A DNA stretch of 41,981 bases from Planctomycetota bacterium (GTDB taxonomy: Bacteria; Planctomycetota; Phycisphaerae; WQYP01). The translations under genes were made by a program, and so were the position numbers. Each line of letters starts with the position of its first letter. Position 1 is the first letter of the stretch. The stretch spans positions 1-41,981 of the forward strand of contig JAKAVA010000037.1 of assembly GCA_021827645.1 (NCBI GenBank). Reading direction: 5' to 3'. Below, piece by piece: positions 6,741 through 15,675 of this stretch. The notes under the pieces are model-generated. The model was not told the DNA's origin, did not search any database, and saw nothing but the letters and a program-made list of their open reading frames with translations.

Positions 6741-8690
6741 ATGTCTGATCCGATTTCAAATTCGATTCCGCGGCCGTCCCGGCTTAAACAGGCCGACTGG
6801 GTTGCCGGGGTGGTGCTTGCGGGCACATTATTGATTCTGCTCGGGTTGGTAGGGCGTGTGGCGTGGCTTCAAACGCATGTGACGCGCGGCGACATTGTGG
6901 CGCTCAAGAGCCAGCATCAGGTTGCTGTGAGCGTCATGGCCCGGCGGGCGTCGATTTATACGGCGGATTCGACGCTGTTGGCAGGCAGCGTCCGGATGTA
7001 CAACCTGTTTGCCGATCCGGGTTATATTTTTGATCCCAAAGGGGACCTCAACGCCCTGAGCGGGGCCGAACTGAAAAAATCGCAGCGGATCATGGCGCGT
7101 GCCATGGGTGAGTTGCTCGATGAAAATCCGCATAATTTTCTGGCATGGTTGCATTCCCGACTGTATTACCCGGCGGGAGGGCTGTGCCGCTTTGTCTGGC
7201 TCAAACGGATGGCGTCCCGCCGATTCTATGATCGCTATGAAAAAATCAAGGATCATCTGATACATGTATCGCGTTTGGCCATGCGGCGCGGAAATACGGC
7301 CCGGGAAATGGAAAACTATCACGCCCTTGGCGGCATTGGATTTATCCGTACCACCAAACGCGTCTACCCCCTCGGCGATTTTGCCGGGCAGGTGATCGGC
7401 TTTGCCAATTCCAATCGCGGGCTTCAGGGGCTTGAATCACAGCTTAATTCGCTCTTGGTAGGCCGGGACGGGCGACTGGTGTATGTAAAAGATGCGGCCC
7501 AGCGGGCCTTGTGGATCAAACGCCATGGCTACCGGCCGCCCAGTGACGGTATGCGCGTGTGGCTGACACTTAATACAGTTATTCAGGATGCGGCCCAGAA
7601 GAATCTCGACAATGCCTGCCGCCATTTCAAGGCGCACAGCGGTGTGGCGATCATCATGGATCCCTTCAACGGGGATATTCTGGCCATGGCGAATTATCCG
7701 GAACTTAATCCGAACGACTATATCAAGACGCCTCCGCAGTTCTGGCGTAACCGGGCGGTGACCGATCCATATGAACCCGGTTCGGTATTTAAGCCCTTCA
7801 ATCTCGGATGCGCCTTTCTGCATCACGTGGTGAATCTCAAGGACGTGTTTAACTGCCATCACGGTTACTACGTCGATCCGACCGGCCGGGTGATCAAGGA
7901 TGTCGGCGGATGGGGTTACCTGACGGTCGAAAAGATATTGGTCTATTCCAGTAACATCGGTATGACGCAGATCGGCTGGAAGATGGGGCGCCCGATGCTC
8001 TATTCCGGAATCAACTCATTCGGCTTCGGCCATTTCACCGGCTGTATTCTGCCGGGAGAATCCCCCGGCATAGTGCGCCCGCTTTCAGAATGGACAAAAA
8101 ACACGCTTACGTCCGCGTCATTCGGTTACGGTATCGCCGTCACGCCGCTGCAACTGGCCCGTGCATTTTGTGTTTTTGCCAACGGCGGATACCTCCCCAC
8201 GCCGCAGATTGTCAAAGCGGTTGAGGTAAAGCCGGGGCATATCGAAACCTGGCCGCAGATTGCCGGGCCGCAGCCCATGAAAAAAATATTGCCGCGCCAT
8301 ATCTGTCATGAACTCATCGGTGCCATGGAGCAGGTGATGATCCAGGGTACCGGGCAATACGCCATCTCTCCCTACTACCAGCTTTATGGCAAAACCGGTA
8401 CGGCGAATCTCGCTGTGGCCGGTGGCGATGGTTACCATCACCACGAATACAATGCGACTTTCATATGCGGCGGCCCGGCTCCGGACCCCCGCCTGATCTG
8501 CGTGGTTGCGGTGAATCGACCCGACCCGGCACTGGGGCATTACGGCGGTACGGTGGCCGGCCCGGCGGCCTCGAAAATGATCACCGCTGCTCTGCGTTAT
8601 CTGCAGGTTCCACCGGATCAGGGGCCGAAGACCGATCCATGGTGGGGTCGCGAAAGCGAACTCAAGAAGATGAAGGGCCTGAGTCACTGA
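6741..8690 (+). CDS. ftsI: Penicillin-binding protein, septal transpeptidase
   Basis: A class B PBP of about 649 residues. It has an N-terminal membrane helix (VVLAGTLLILLGLVGRVAWL), a dimerisation domain, and a transpeptidase domain with all three active-site motifs: SVFK at about 348-351 (nucleophile Ser348), SSN at 403-405 and KTGT at 551-554. It crosslinks septal peptidoglycan with FtsW as partner polymerase. A helical, Arg/Tyr-rich insert (residues about 100-190) sits in the dimerisation region and makes that part longer than in E. coli FtsI. No PASTA domains are present. The start follows ftsL by 15 bases. SpoVD/PBP2 paralogues look similar; the dcw position favours ftsI. Confidence 0.92.
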   Translation: MSDPISNSIPRPSRLKQADWVAGVVLAGTLLILLGLVGRVAWLQTHVTRGDIVALKSQHQVAVSVMARRASIYTADSTLLAGSVRMYNLFADPGYIFDPKGDLNALSGAELKKSQRIMARAMGELLDENPHNFLAWLHSRLYYPAGGLCRFVWLKRMASRRFYDRYEKIKDHLIHVSRLAMRRGNTAREMENYHALGGIGFIRTTKRVYPLGDFAGQVIGFANSNRGLQGLESQLNSLLVGRDGRLVYVKDAAQRALWIKRHGYRPPSDGMRVWLTLNTVIQDAAQKNLDNACRHFKAHSGVAIIMDPFNGDILAMANYPELNPNDYIKTPPQFWRNRAVTDPYEPGSVFKPFNLGCAFLHHVVNLKDVFNCHHGYYVDPTGRVIKDVGGWGYLTVEKILVYSSNIGMTQIGWKMGRPMLYSGINSFGFGHFTGCILPGESPGIVRPLSEWTKNTLTSASFGYGIAVTPLQLARAFCVFANGGYLPTPQIVKAVEVKPGHIETWPQIAGPQPMKKILPRHICHELIGAMEQVMIQGTGQYAISPYYQLYGKTGTANLAVAGGDGYHHHEYNATFICGGPAPDPRLICVVAVNRPDPALGHYGGTVAGPAASKMITAALRYLQVPPDQGPKTDPWWGRESELKKMKGLSH

Positions 8691-8722
8691 GTACCCGGCG
8701 GCGGAAAGTGAAGGATGTGTGC

Positions 8723-10249
8723 ATGCCGATTGGTCTGAGGGAATTATTTCAGGGCGATGTCGCAGCATCGGCTTGGGTCGGGCCGTCCGAGAATCGGGTG
8801 GTGGTTCTGCCGGATATTGAGATTACCGGCGTTGAGGATGATTCTCGCCGGGTATCACCCGGAAATATTTTTATTGCCAGATCGGGAACCAAGCTCAGCG
8901 GCCGCGACTTTATTCCGCAGGCTGTGCAGCGCGGGGCGGTGGCGATCGTATCGGATACTCCGCTGAAAGATGTCGGTGTTGTGTGCATTCGCGTTGATGA
9001 TCTGCCGAAAACCGTTGGCAGCATCGCTCACCGCTTCTGGAATGACCCGACGCGAACGCTGCGCGTGATGGCGGTGACCGGTACCAACGGCAAGACCACG
9101 ATCGCGTATCTCACACGCAGCATTTTTAATTCTCTCAACATGCGCTGCGGCCTGATCGGGACGGTTGAAATTGATGACGGCCGGACCAAAACCCCCAGCC
9201 CCATGACCACCCCCGGCGCTGTGGAACTCGCCCGCCTGCTGGCCGCGATGCGCGACAATGGCTTGGCCGCCGTGGCCATGGAGGCCAGCAGTCACGCGCT
9301 GGATCAGGATCGGCTTGCGGGTGTGAATGTAAGCGTGGCCATGTTTTCCAATCTGACCGGTGATCATCTTGATTATCACGGCACGATGGAACGCTATGCA
9401 GCGGCCAAGGCCAAGCTGTTTACCGGATTGCAACCGGACGCGTGGGCTGTTGTAAATGCCGATGATGCTTACACACCCGTCATGGTGCAGGGCAGCAGGG
9501 CCCGCGTTTTCACATACGGTCTCAAGCATCAAGCCGACCTGCATGCCGAGGTATTGAAAATGGACAGCGCCGGCATGCAATTGAAGGTTTCCTTGCGCGG
9601 CGGTGAGTCGCAACTTGTCAGCAGCCCGATGGTCGGCCTGCACAATGCACAAAATATTCTCTGCGCTATGTCAGGCGGGATCGCCGCCGGCTTCCCAATG
9701 GATCAACTTGCGTCCGCCATTTCTCTGGCTCCGGCGGCACCCGGTCGGCTTCAACGGGTTGGACTGCCCGGTATGGACGGCGGGAATCTACCCTTTGCCG
9801 TGTTTGTCGATTATGCCCACACGCACGACGCACTGGAAAATGTTCTCACGGCTCTGCGGCCATTGACCCGTGGTCGGCTGATCTGTGTTTTCGGCTGTGG
9901 AGGAGATCGGGACCGCACCAAACGCCCGTTGATGGGGGCTGTTGCCGAGAAATTGGCGGATCGGGTGATCATCACCAGCGATAATCCGCGAAGCGAAAAT
10001 CCCATTTCGATCATCGATGACATTCTTCGGGGGCTTTCGTCACGCGGCCGTGATGCGACGGACACCATTCCGGATCGCAGAGCGGCCATTGAAGCGGCAG
10101 TTGAAATGGCCGAACCGGATGATACGATCTTAATCGCCGGTAAAGGGCATGAAAATTATCAGATCGTCGGCAACGAGCGGCGTGATTTTGATGATGCGCA
10201 ATGTGCCGTCGAGGCCTTGCGGAACAAATTCAGTGCCGCGGTAAAGTGA
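8723..10249 (+). CDS. murE: UDP-MurNAc-tripeptide ligase
   Basis: A cytosolic ATP-dependent ligase of 508 residues that adds the third amino acid to UDP-MurNAc-L-Ala-D-Glu. The order is N-terminal UDP-binding domain, central ATPase with GTNGKTT at 120-126, and C-terminal domain with DNPR at 420-423. DNPR, rather than the lysine-type motif, points to meso-diaminopimelate as substrate, so the peptidoglycan is probably DAP-type. The open frame extends upstream into ftsI. The ATG at 8723 is chosen because AAGGA lies seven bases before it and the protein then begins at the usual place. It is followed by murF after 47 bases. Confidence 0.95.
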   Translation: MPIGLRELFQGDVAASAWVGPSENRVVVLPDIEITGVEDDSRRVSPGNIFIARSGTKLSGRDFIPQAVQRGAVAIVSDTPLKDVGVVCIRVDDLPKTVGSIAHRFWNDPTRTLRVMAVTGTNGKTTIAYLTRSIFNSLNMRCGLIGTVEIDDGRTKTPSPMTTPGAVELARLLAAMRDNGLAAVAMEASSHALDQDRLAGVNVSVAMFSNLTGDHLDYHGTMERYAAAKAKLFTGLQPDAWAVVNADDAYTPVMVQGSRARVFTYGLKHQADLHAEVLKMDSAGMQLKVSLRGGESQLVSSPMVGLHNAQNILCAMSGGIAAGFPMDQLASAISLAPAAPGRLQRVGLPGMDGGNLPFAVFVDYAHTHDALENVLTALRPLTRGRLICVFGCGGDRDRTKRPLMGAVAEKLADRVIITSDNPRSENPISIIDDILRGLSSRGRDATDTIPDRRAAIEAAVEMAEPDDTILIAGKGHENYQIVGNERRDFDDAQCAVEALRNKFSAAVK

Positions 10250-10296
10250 TAGATGCCGCGGGAGCGGTGGTGTCGGGGTGAGTTTCGAGGCAAAAA

Positions 10297-11721
10297 GTGA
10301 AAGCATGTTCGTTTGATCATATCCGACGGGTGACACTCTCGCGGTGGGTTCTGCGCGGCGAGCGGGAATTCCGTGGCGGGGTTTCCACCGACAGCCGCGA
10401 AATTCGCGAGGGCGATCTGTTTATCGCCATTCAGGGGGAGAAATTCAACGGCAATCAATTTGTAATGCAGGCGATTTCCGCCGGCGCATCGGGTGCTCTC
10501 GTCGATGAGCCGATTGATCCGGATACGCTTGCCCAGCTCCGTGGCACATCCGCCACCATCATGCAGACCGACCAATCGGTTCGTGCGCTGGGCCGTTTGG
10601 CGGCCAACTATCGCCGTGATCTGCGAAGCAAGGTGATTGCCGTGGGAGGTTCCAATGGCAAAACCACCACCAAACAAATCATCCATACCCTGCTGGCGCA
10701 GAAATTCAACGGTGTGGCAAGTCCCAGAAGTTTTAATAACAACATCGGTCTGCCACTGACGCTGCTCTCCGTCGAGCCCCGGCATGATTATGTGGTCCTT
10801 GAAATCGGCACCAACGCTCCGGGAGAAGTCGGAGCCCTTGGCCTTATCGCCCAGCCGGATATGGCCGTTATTACCGGTGTCGGCTACGAGCATCTTGAAG
10901 GACTCCGTGATCTGCGGTCGGTGGCGGTTGAAGAGGCGTCGCTGGCGAATTTTGCCAATAACGATGGCATGATATTTTTGAATAAATCCTCACCGGAACT
11001 GATCGAAGCTCTGCGGTTGACTAAAATTCCGCGGGTCACCGTCGGTCTGCCCGGGGATGGCGCCGACATCGAGATCAACGATATCCTTCAGGATATGACG
11101 GGAGTTTCATTTTCTCTTAATAACCGCTCGCAATTTCATCTGCCGCTGCTGGGGCGGCATAACGCCGTCAACGCGGCCCTCGCCATTGGCGTCGCCCGGC
11201 GTATGGGGCTTTCGGAAGCCGAAATACAGTCCGGATTGTCGCAGGTTAAACCGAGCCCGATGCGGCTTGAACCCCAGACGCTCGGTTCACATTGGATTCT
11301 CAACGATGCCTACAATGCCAATCCATCCAGCACCGAGGTTTCCCTGCGAACCTTTGCCGAGCTGGTGCTTCCCGTTGTCAACCGCCGCTCACCCCGCAAG
11401 GTGGCGGTGCTTGGCGATATGCTGGAACTCGGTCCGAGTGCCGCCGAGCATCACATTCGGATGGGGGAATTGGCCGCGGAATTAAATCTTTCCGCGCTGG
11501 TTACCATTGGATCGCTGGCAAGTTGGGCGGCCATCTCGGCTGAAAAGCGGGGCATATCGAGCTTTCACTTCCCGGATATCGATCGCGCGTTGGAAAATCA
11601 AAACCTTTGGCTTCGCACCGGGGATGCCATATTGTTGAAGGGCTCGCGGGCCATGCATCTGGAAAATCTGCTCAAGGGATTGTCGGTTGGTAAGTTGACG
11701 CCTAAAGTTGACTGCGCCTGA
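10297..11721 (+). CDS. murF: UDP-MurNAc-tripeptide-D-Ala-D-Ala ligase
   Basis: A cytosolic Mur ligase of 474 residues that adds the D-Ala-D-Ala dipeptide (made by Ddl) and completes the UDP-MurNAc-pentapeptide. The N-terminal domain has GVSTDSREIREGDLFIAIQG, typical of MurE/MurF. The central ATPase has GGSNGKTTT at 117-125. NDAYNANPSS in the C-terminal half is diagnostic for MurF. It starts with GTG, supported by GAGG six bases upstream. It is followed by mraY after 17 bases. Confidence 0.95.
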   Translation: MKACSFDHIRRVTLSRWVLRGEREFRGGVSTDSREIREGDLFIAIQGEKFNGNQFVMQAISAGASGALVDEPIDPDTLAQLRGTSATIMQTDQSVRALGRLAANYRRDLRSKVIAVGGSNGKTTTKQIIHTLLAQKFNGVASPRSFNNNIGLPLTLLSVEPRHDYVVLEIGTNAPGEVGALGLIAQPDMAVITGVGYEHLEGLRDLRSVAVEEASLANFANNDGMIFLNKSSPELIEALRLTKIPRVTVGLPGDGADIEINDILQDMTGVSFSLNNRSQFHLPLLGRHNAVNAALAIGVARRMGLSEAEIQSGLSQVKPSPMRLEPQTLGSHWILNDAYNANPSSTEVSLRTFAELVLPVVNRRSPRKVAVLGDMLELGPSAAEHHIRMGELAAELNLSALVTIGSLASWAAISAEKRGISSFHFPDIDRALENQNLWLRTGDAILLKGSRAMHLENLLKGLSVGKLTPKVDCA

Positions 11722-11738
11722 CAGGGAGGTCAGCGTTC

Positions 11739-12854
11739 ATGCTTTACTGGTTATATAAACTGCTGGAAGCGCATCATGTCATCGGTGCCGGGTCGGCGCT
11801 CGATGTGGTGATATTTCGATCCGCGCTTTCCGTCATGTCCGGTTTTTTAATCGTCCTCTTTGCAGGCAAGCCGGTCATCCGCTGGCTAAAAAAGCAGAAA
11901 TTGGGTGATCAGCCGGAATTCAACAATGAAACCCTCAACGCGATGACCGCGAATAAGGCGGACACTCCTACGATGGGGGGGGTGCTCATCATCGGCAGCA
12001 TCATCATCTCCACGCTCCTGTTTGCCCGGCTGGACAACTTCTACGTCCGCATGGGTTTGGTCTGTCTCATCTACCTTGGCGGGGTGGGGGCTGTGGATGA
12101 TTGGCTTAAATTGACGGCCAAACGCCGCACTCCGGGATCGCGCGACGGCTTTTTCTGGTGGGAAAAACTTCTCTTTCAGATCGGCCTGGGGATGATTCTG
12201 GCCTTCTTCATTTACCATCATGGCAATTATCATCAGGCCCACTACTTAAACTGGCCCTTTCTGCCCCGGGATATCGTTCTGCCCGCATGGCTCTTCGCCA
12301 TTCTCACCATCTGTGTGATTGCCGGCACCAGCAATGCCGTTAATTTTACCGACGGCATGGACGGGCTGGCCAGCGGCTGCATGGCCATCGTTGCCTTCGG
12401 CTTCATGGTGCTCGCCTATGTGACCGGCGATGCACGCTGGGCCGCCACGCTCGACTTCAATCACATTCGGCATTCCGGAGAACTTGCGGTGATCTGCGGT
12501 GCGATGACCGGCTCGTGCCTGGGCTTTCTCTGGTACAACTGTAATCCCGCGTCTGTTTTCATGGGGGATACGGGGTCGCTGCCGCTGGGGGGCGTCATTG
12601 GGTATGTGGCGGTGGTGATTCGGCAGGAACCGATGCTCTTTCTGGTCGGCGGTATTTTCGTCATTGAATTGATGAGTGTGGTGCTGCAGGTGTCAGTCTT
12701 CAAGGCAACCCGAGGCAAGAGGCTTTTTCGCTGCGCGCCCATCCATCATCATTTTCATATGGCGGGTTGGAGCGAACCGCAGGTGGTGGTGCGGTTTTGG
12801 CTACTCTCCGCCCTCTTTGCGGCCGGGGCTTTGGCATTGGTGAAGCTGCGATAA
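11739..12854 (+). CDS. mraY: Phospho-MurNAc-pentapeptide transferase
   Basis: An integral membrane enzyme of 371 residues with about ten helices. It moves phospho-MurNAc-pentapeptide from UDP to undecaprenyl phosphate, giving lipid I. Family motifs are intact: DDWLKL, NFTDGMDGLA (Asp205, Asp208), MGDTGSL (Asp277, the likely catalytic Asp) and the cytoplasmic HHHFHMAGW loop. GGGAGG lies ten bases before the ATG. In the standard dcw order murD would follow, but here ftsW does, after a gap of 222 bases. Confidence 0.96.
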   Translation: MLYWLYKLLEAHHVIGAGSALDVVIFRSALSVMSGFLIVLFAGKPVIRWLKKQKLGDQPEFNNETLNAMTANKADTPTMGGVLIIGSIIISTLLFARLDNFYVRMGLVCLIYLGGVGAVDDWLKLTAKRRTPGSRDGFFWWEKLLFQIGLGMILAFFIYHHGNYHQAHYLNWPFLPRDIVLPAWLFAILTICVIAGTSNAVNFTDGMDGLASGCMAIVAFGFMVLAYVTGDARWAATLDFNHIRHSGELAVICGAMTGSCLGFLWYNCNPASVFMGDTGSLPLGGVIGYVAVVIRQEPMLFLVGGIFVIELMSVVLQVSVFKATRGKRLFRCAPIHHHFHMAGWSEPQVVVRFWLLSALFAAGALALVKLR

Positions 12855-13076
12855 AAATTTGTGCTTAATTTGGGCCGGATTGGACGAAAATACGTATACT
12901 GTGTTTGCGTTATCGGTCAGAGAGCCGATGTCTTATACTTACTCTCTGCCGTTCGCATCGTTTTTGTGCGGATGGTATTTTACGCGACTATGGATGGTCC
13001 GCGTCCTTGAGCACATGGATGGTGCAGTTCACACCTGTACCGACATTATTGAGATGTTTAACTGGATGGGTATGAC
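12855..13076 (+). other. mraY-ftsW gap with candidate internal promoter
   Basis: This is the largest gap in the dcw cluster and sits where murD is normally found; no Mur-ligase sequence remains. TATACT occurs twice, at about 12894 and 12936, either of which could act as a -10 element for ftsW and the genes after it. No good -35 lies at standard spacing, so the promoter is only suggested. Confidence 0.3.
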
Positions 13077-14405
13077 ATGTCCGCAAGTAAACCTTCAATA
13101 CGCTGGCCCACGCTTACACGCTGGCCCGGTCGAAATGAAAATAAATCGGCGGGCGGTGTGGCCGGAAAAATTGCTCGGGGTTTGCAGTTCACGCTGAGTC
13201 CGGTGTCGTTGGAGTTGGACCGTGTCCTGCTCATTGTCACCTTGACGCTCCTTGGGATCGGATTGCTGATGGTGCAGAGCGCCCAAGCTCGCATTGCGGC
13301 CATGCCGCGGGATTTTCTCTTCCACTTCTTCTTCAACGTTTCGGGTTTACATGTCCTGCTGGCGGTCATTTTGATGATGGTTCTGTGGCGGATGGATTAC
13401 CGACGTCTTTTGGGCAGAACGCTCTGGACATCCCCGGCAACGATTCTGATGGGCATTTCGATAGTCTGTCTGGCGTTGGTGCTGACACATTTTGGTGCCA
13501 CCATCAACGGGGCCAGACGGTGGTTGATGATCCGCGTCGGATCTCACCATGTCGGATTTGAACCCTCCGAACTGGCCAAATGGGTATTGATTGTCTTTAT
13601 TGCCGCCTATGCTGCCCACTGCGCCGAAACGATCCGAAGTTTCTGGCGAGGGTTTGTCCCGCTGATCGGTGTGGTCGGGATCACCACGGCTTTAATATTG
13701 AAGGAAGATTTCGGCACCGCCGCGCTGATGGTGGGCATCGCCGGCATGATGATGCTCATGGCGGGGTGTAAATGGTGGCATCTGGCGATCCTTATTCCGC
13801 CCGCGCTGGCTGTCGCTTATTTCGCGGTCTGGAATGTTCCCTATCGCAGAGAGCGATTCCTGATATTTCTCCACCCGCATATGGACCCTCAGGGAGCGGG
13901 GTACAACCCCATTCAATCGCTGCTGTCATTTTCCAGCGGTGGCTTTTGGGGTAAGGGATTGGGAAACGGCGTTCAAAAAATGGGGTATCTGCCCGAGGAT
14001 TCCACCGACTTTATTTTTTCGCTCATTGCCGAGGAACTCGGCTTTATGGGATGCCTGATGGTCATCAGTCTTTACATCACCCTCGTGATTGTGGGCTGGC
14101 GGATTGTTCATAGGGCGGAAAACATCTTCACCAAGCTCATCGCCTTCGGCACAACCGCAACCATCGGCCTTCAGGCGGCGATGAATGTGGCGGTTGTCAC
14201 CGTGACCGTTCCCACCAAAGGTATCGCGCTGCCCATGATTTCCGCCGGTGGTACCGGTTGGATTCTTACCGCCGGAGCCGTCGGGCTTTTAATGAACGTT
14301 GAACGCTCCAGTCGCACTGCGGGTGGGGCGATGGCGGGGGGGACGGCCGAGTTGCGGCATTCGCAGAAAGACGTGTCGAAAGCTAAAGTTCGGGGGGCAG
14401 CGTGA
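13077..14405 (+). CDS. ftsW: FtsW lipid II polymerase (SEDS family)
   Basis: An integral membrane protein of 442 residues with about ten helices, which polymerises lipid II glycan during division and pairs with FtsI. SEDS signatures are present: FEPSELAKW, EDFGTAAL, and the extracellular loop with GAGYNPIQSLLSFSSGG then GLGNGVQKMGYLPEDSTDFIF, where Asp311 is the likely catalytic residue. The C-terminal VPTKGIALPMISAGGTG differs from the common FISYGGSS wording but is in the right place. About 40 residues before the first helix are cytoplasmic and basic. RodA is the main alternative; the dcw location favours FtsW. Its stop overlaps the murG start as GTGA. Confidence 0.93.
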   Translation: MSASKPSIRWPTLTRWPGRNENKSAGGVAGKIARGLQFTLSPVSLELDRVLLIVTLTLLGIGLLMVQSAQARIAAMPRDFLFHFFFNVSGLHVLLAVILMMVLWRMDYRRLLGRTLWTSPATILMGISIVCLALVLTHFGATINGARRWLMIRVGSHHVGFEPSELAKWVLIVFIAAYAAHCAETIRSFWRGFVPLIGVVGITTALILKEDFGTAALMVGIAGMMMLMAGCKWWHLAILIPPALAVAYFAVWNVPYRRERFLIFLHPHMDPQGAGYNPIQSLLSFSSGGFWGKGLGNGVQKMGYLPEDSTDFIFSLIAEELGFMGCLMVISLYITLVIVGWRIVHRAENIFTKLIAFGTTATIGLQAAMNVAVVTVTVPTKGIALPMISAGGTGWILTAGAVGLLMNVERSSRTAGGAMAGGTAELRHSQKDVSKAKVRGAA

Positions 14406-15640
14406 GCCGTACCGCCGGCATCGATCCGTTTGCATCCCTGCAGCGAACCACCGTCGGCGTAAGCCGCTTGCCGAATAAATCCATGCCTCAGGAATCATCG
14501 ACTGAAACCGTGACATTCATTTTTGCCGGTGGTGGAACCGGCGGGCACCTCTATCCGGGCCTTGCGGTGGCGGAGGAGTTGCAGAAATTGCTCCCCTCCT
14601 GTCGTATTCATTGGGCTGCCACGCCGCGCACCATCGATCAGCGGCTTTTGGCCGCGAAAGGCGATGCGTATATCCCGCAAGGGATTCAACCATTCCCAAG
14701 GAATCCAATACACTGGCCCGGTTTTTACAGATCATGGCGGCAATCGTGTCGCCATTGGGAGAATTTTTTTGCCCATTCCCGCGTATCAGCGGTGCTTGCA
14801 CTGGGTGGCTATGCGGCCGCCCCGGCGAGCTATGTCGCCTCCGCCCAACATATTCCGCTGGCATTGCTGAATCCCGACGCGAAAATGGGTCTTGCCAATC
14901 GTTATCTGGCAAAGCGGGCGAGCGCTATTTTTACCCAATGGCCGATGGAACTCGATTCAGCAGGTGAGCAGAAATGCGTCGTGACGGGTGTGCCGCTGCG
15001 GCCATCTCTTTTTCACCGGTCACGTGAAAAAGCCCTGACCGCTCTGGGGCTATCACCGGATCGCCGGACATTGGTTATCACCGGTGCATCCCTCGGTGCC
15101 GGCACCATCAACGACGCTTGGTGCCGCCTCATGACCGATACGCAGATGCTTAAGGTCCTGCAAAATCCCACCGCTCCCTGGCAGGTATTGCATCTTACGG
15201 GGGCCTCGCAGTATGAAAAGGTGCGGGGGGTAGCTGCGGCATCAGCCGTTGGATGGTGGAAGGTGATGGATTATTGCGACGATATGGGGAACGTCTGGGC
15301 GGCGGCAGATATGGCGATTACCCGCGCCGGAGCGGGCCTGTGTGCGGAACTCGAGGCCTGCGGTGTGCCCGCCATCCTTCTGCCGTATCCGTATCATCGT
15401 GATCGACATCAGCACGCCAACGCGCAGCGGCTCGCCGCCCATGGTGCAGCCGTCATGTTGGAGGACCGATGTGATGCGGTAGCCAACAGCGAAGCGATAA
15501 AAAAGACACTGATGGAACTGCTGGTCGCCGATGGTCGGCGAAACGCGATGCGCGAAGCGGGCTTGGCCAATGGCAAAACCGAGGCGGCGGGACAGATTGC
15601 CCGATGGTTGTGCCGCGCAAGCGGGCGACCAATCGCTTAA
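14402..15640 (+). CDS. murG: Lipid II synthase, UDP-GlcNAc transferase
   Basis: A peripheral membrane GT28 glycosyltransferase that adds GlcNAc to lipid I to make lipid II. FAGGGTGGHLYPGLAVAEEL (GGGTGGH at 43-49) is the N-terminal donor/acceptor loop. ITRAGAGLCAELEACGVPAI followed by LPYP and HQHANA is the C-terminal UDP-GlcNAc site. The GTG start gives 412 residues, overlaps the ftsW stop by four bases and has a GGGGGG run just upstream. Starting at the ATG at 14483 would remove a 27-residue leader and cannot be excluded. Confidence 0.95.
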   Translation: MSRTAGIDPFASLQRTTVGVSRLPNKSMPQESSTETVTFIFAGGGTGGHLYPGLAVAEELQKLLPSCRIHWAATPRTIDQRLLAAKGDAYIPQGIQPFPRNPIHWPGFYRSWRQSCRHWENFFAHSRVSAVLALGGYAAAPASYVASAQHIPLALLNPDAKMGLANRYLAKRASAIFTQWPMELDSAGEQKCVVTGVPLRPSLFHRSREKALTALGLSPDRRTLVITGASLGAGTINDAWCRLMTDTQMLKVLQNPTAPWQVLHLTGASQYEKVRGVAAASAVGWWKVMDYCDDMGNVWAAADMAITRAGAGLCAELEACGVPAILLPYPYHRDRHQHANAQRLAAHGAAVMLEDRCDAVANSEAIKKTLMELLVADGRRNAMREAGLANGKTEAAGQIARWLCRASGRPIA

Positions 15641-15675
15641 ACTTAAATGGAAGCAAGCATGGAGGCTTGAACGTT

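Noticed and set aside
8465-8722. N-terminal extension of MurE
   Set aside because: It lies inside the ftsI coding sequence in another frame; the ATG at 8723 has a ribosome binding site and fits the family start.
12859-13197. Plus-strand frame of 112 codons between mraY and ftsW
   Set aside because: It overlaps the ftsW start, has no Mur-ligase motif and no ribosome binding site, so it is not a murD remnant.
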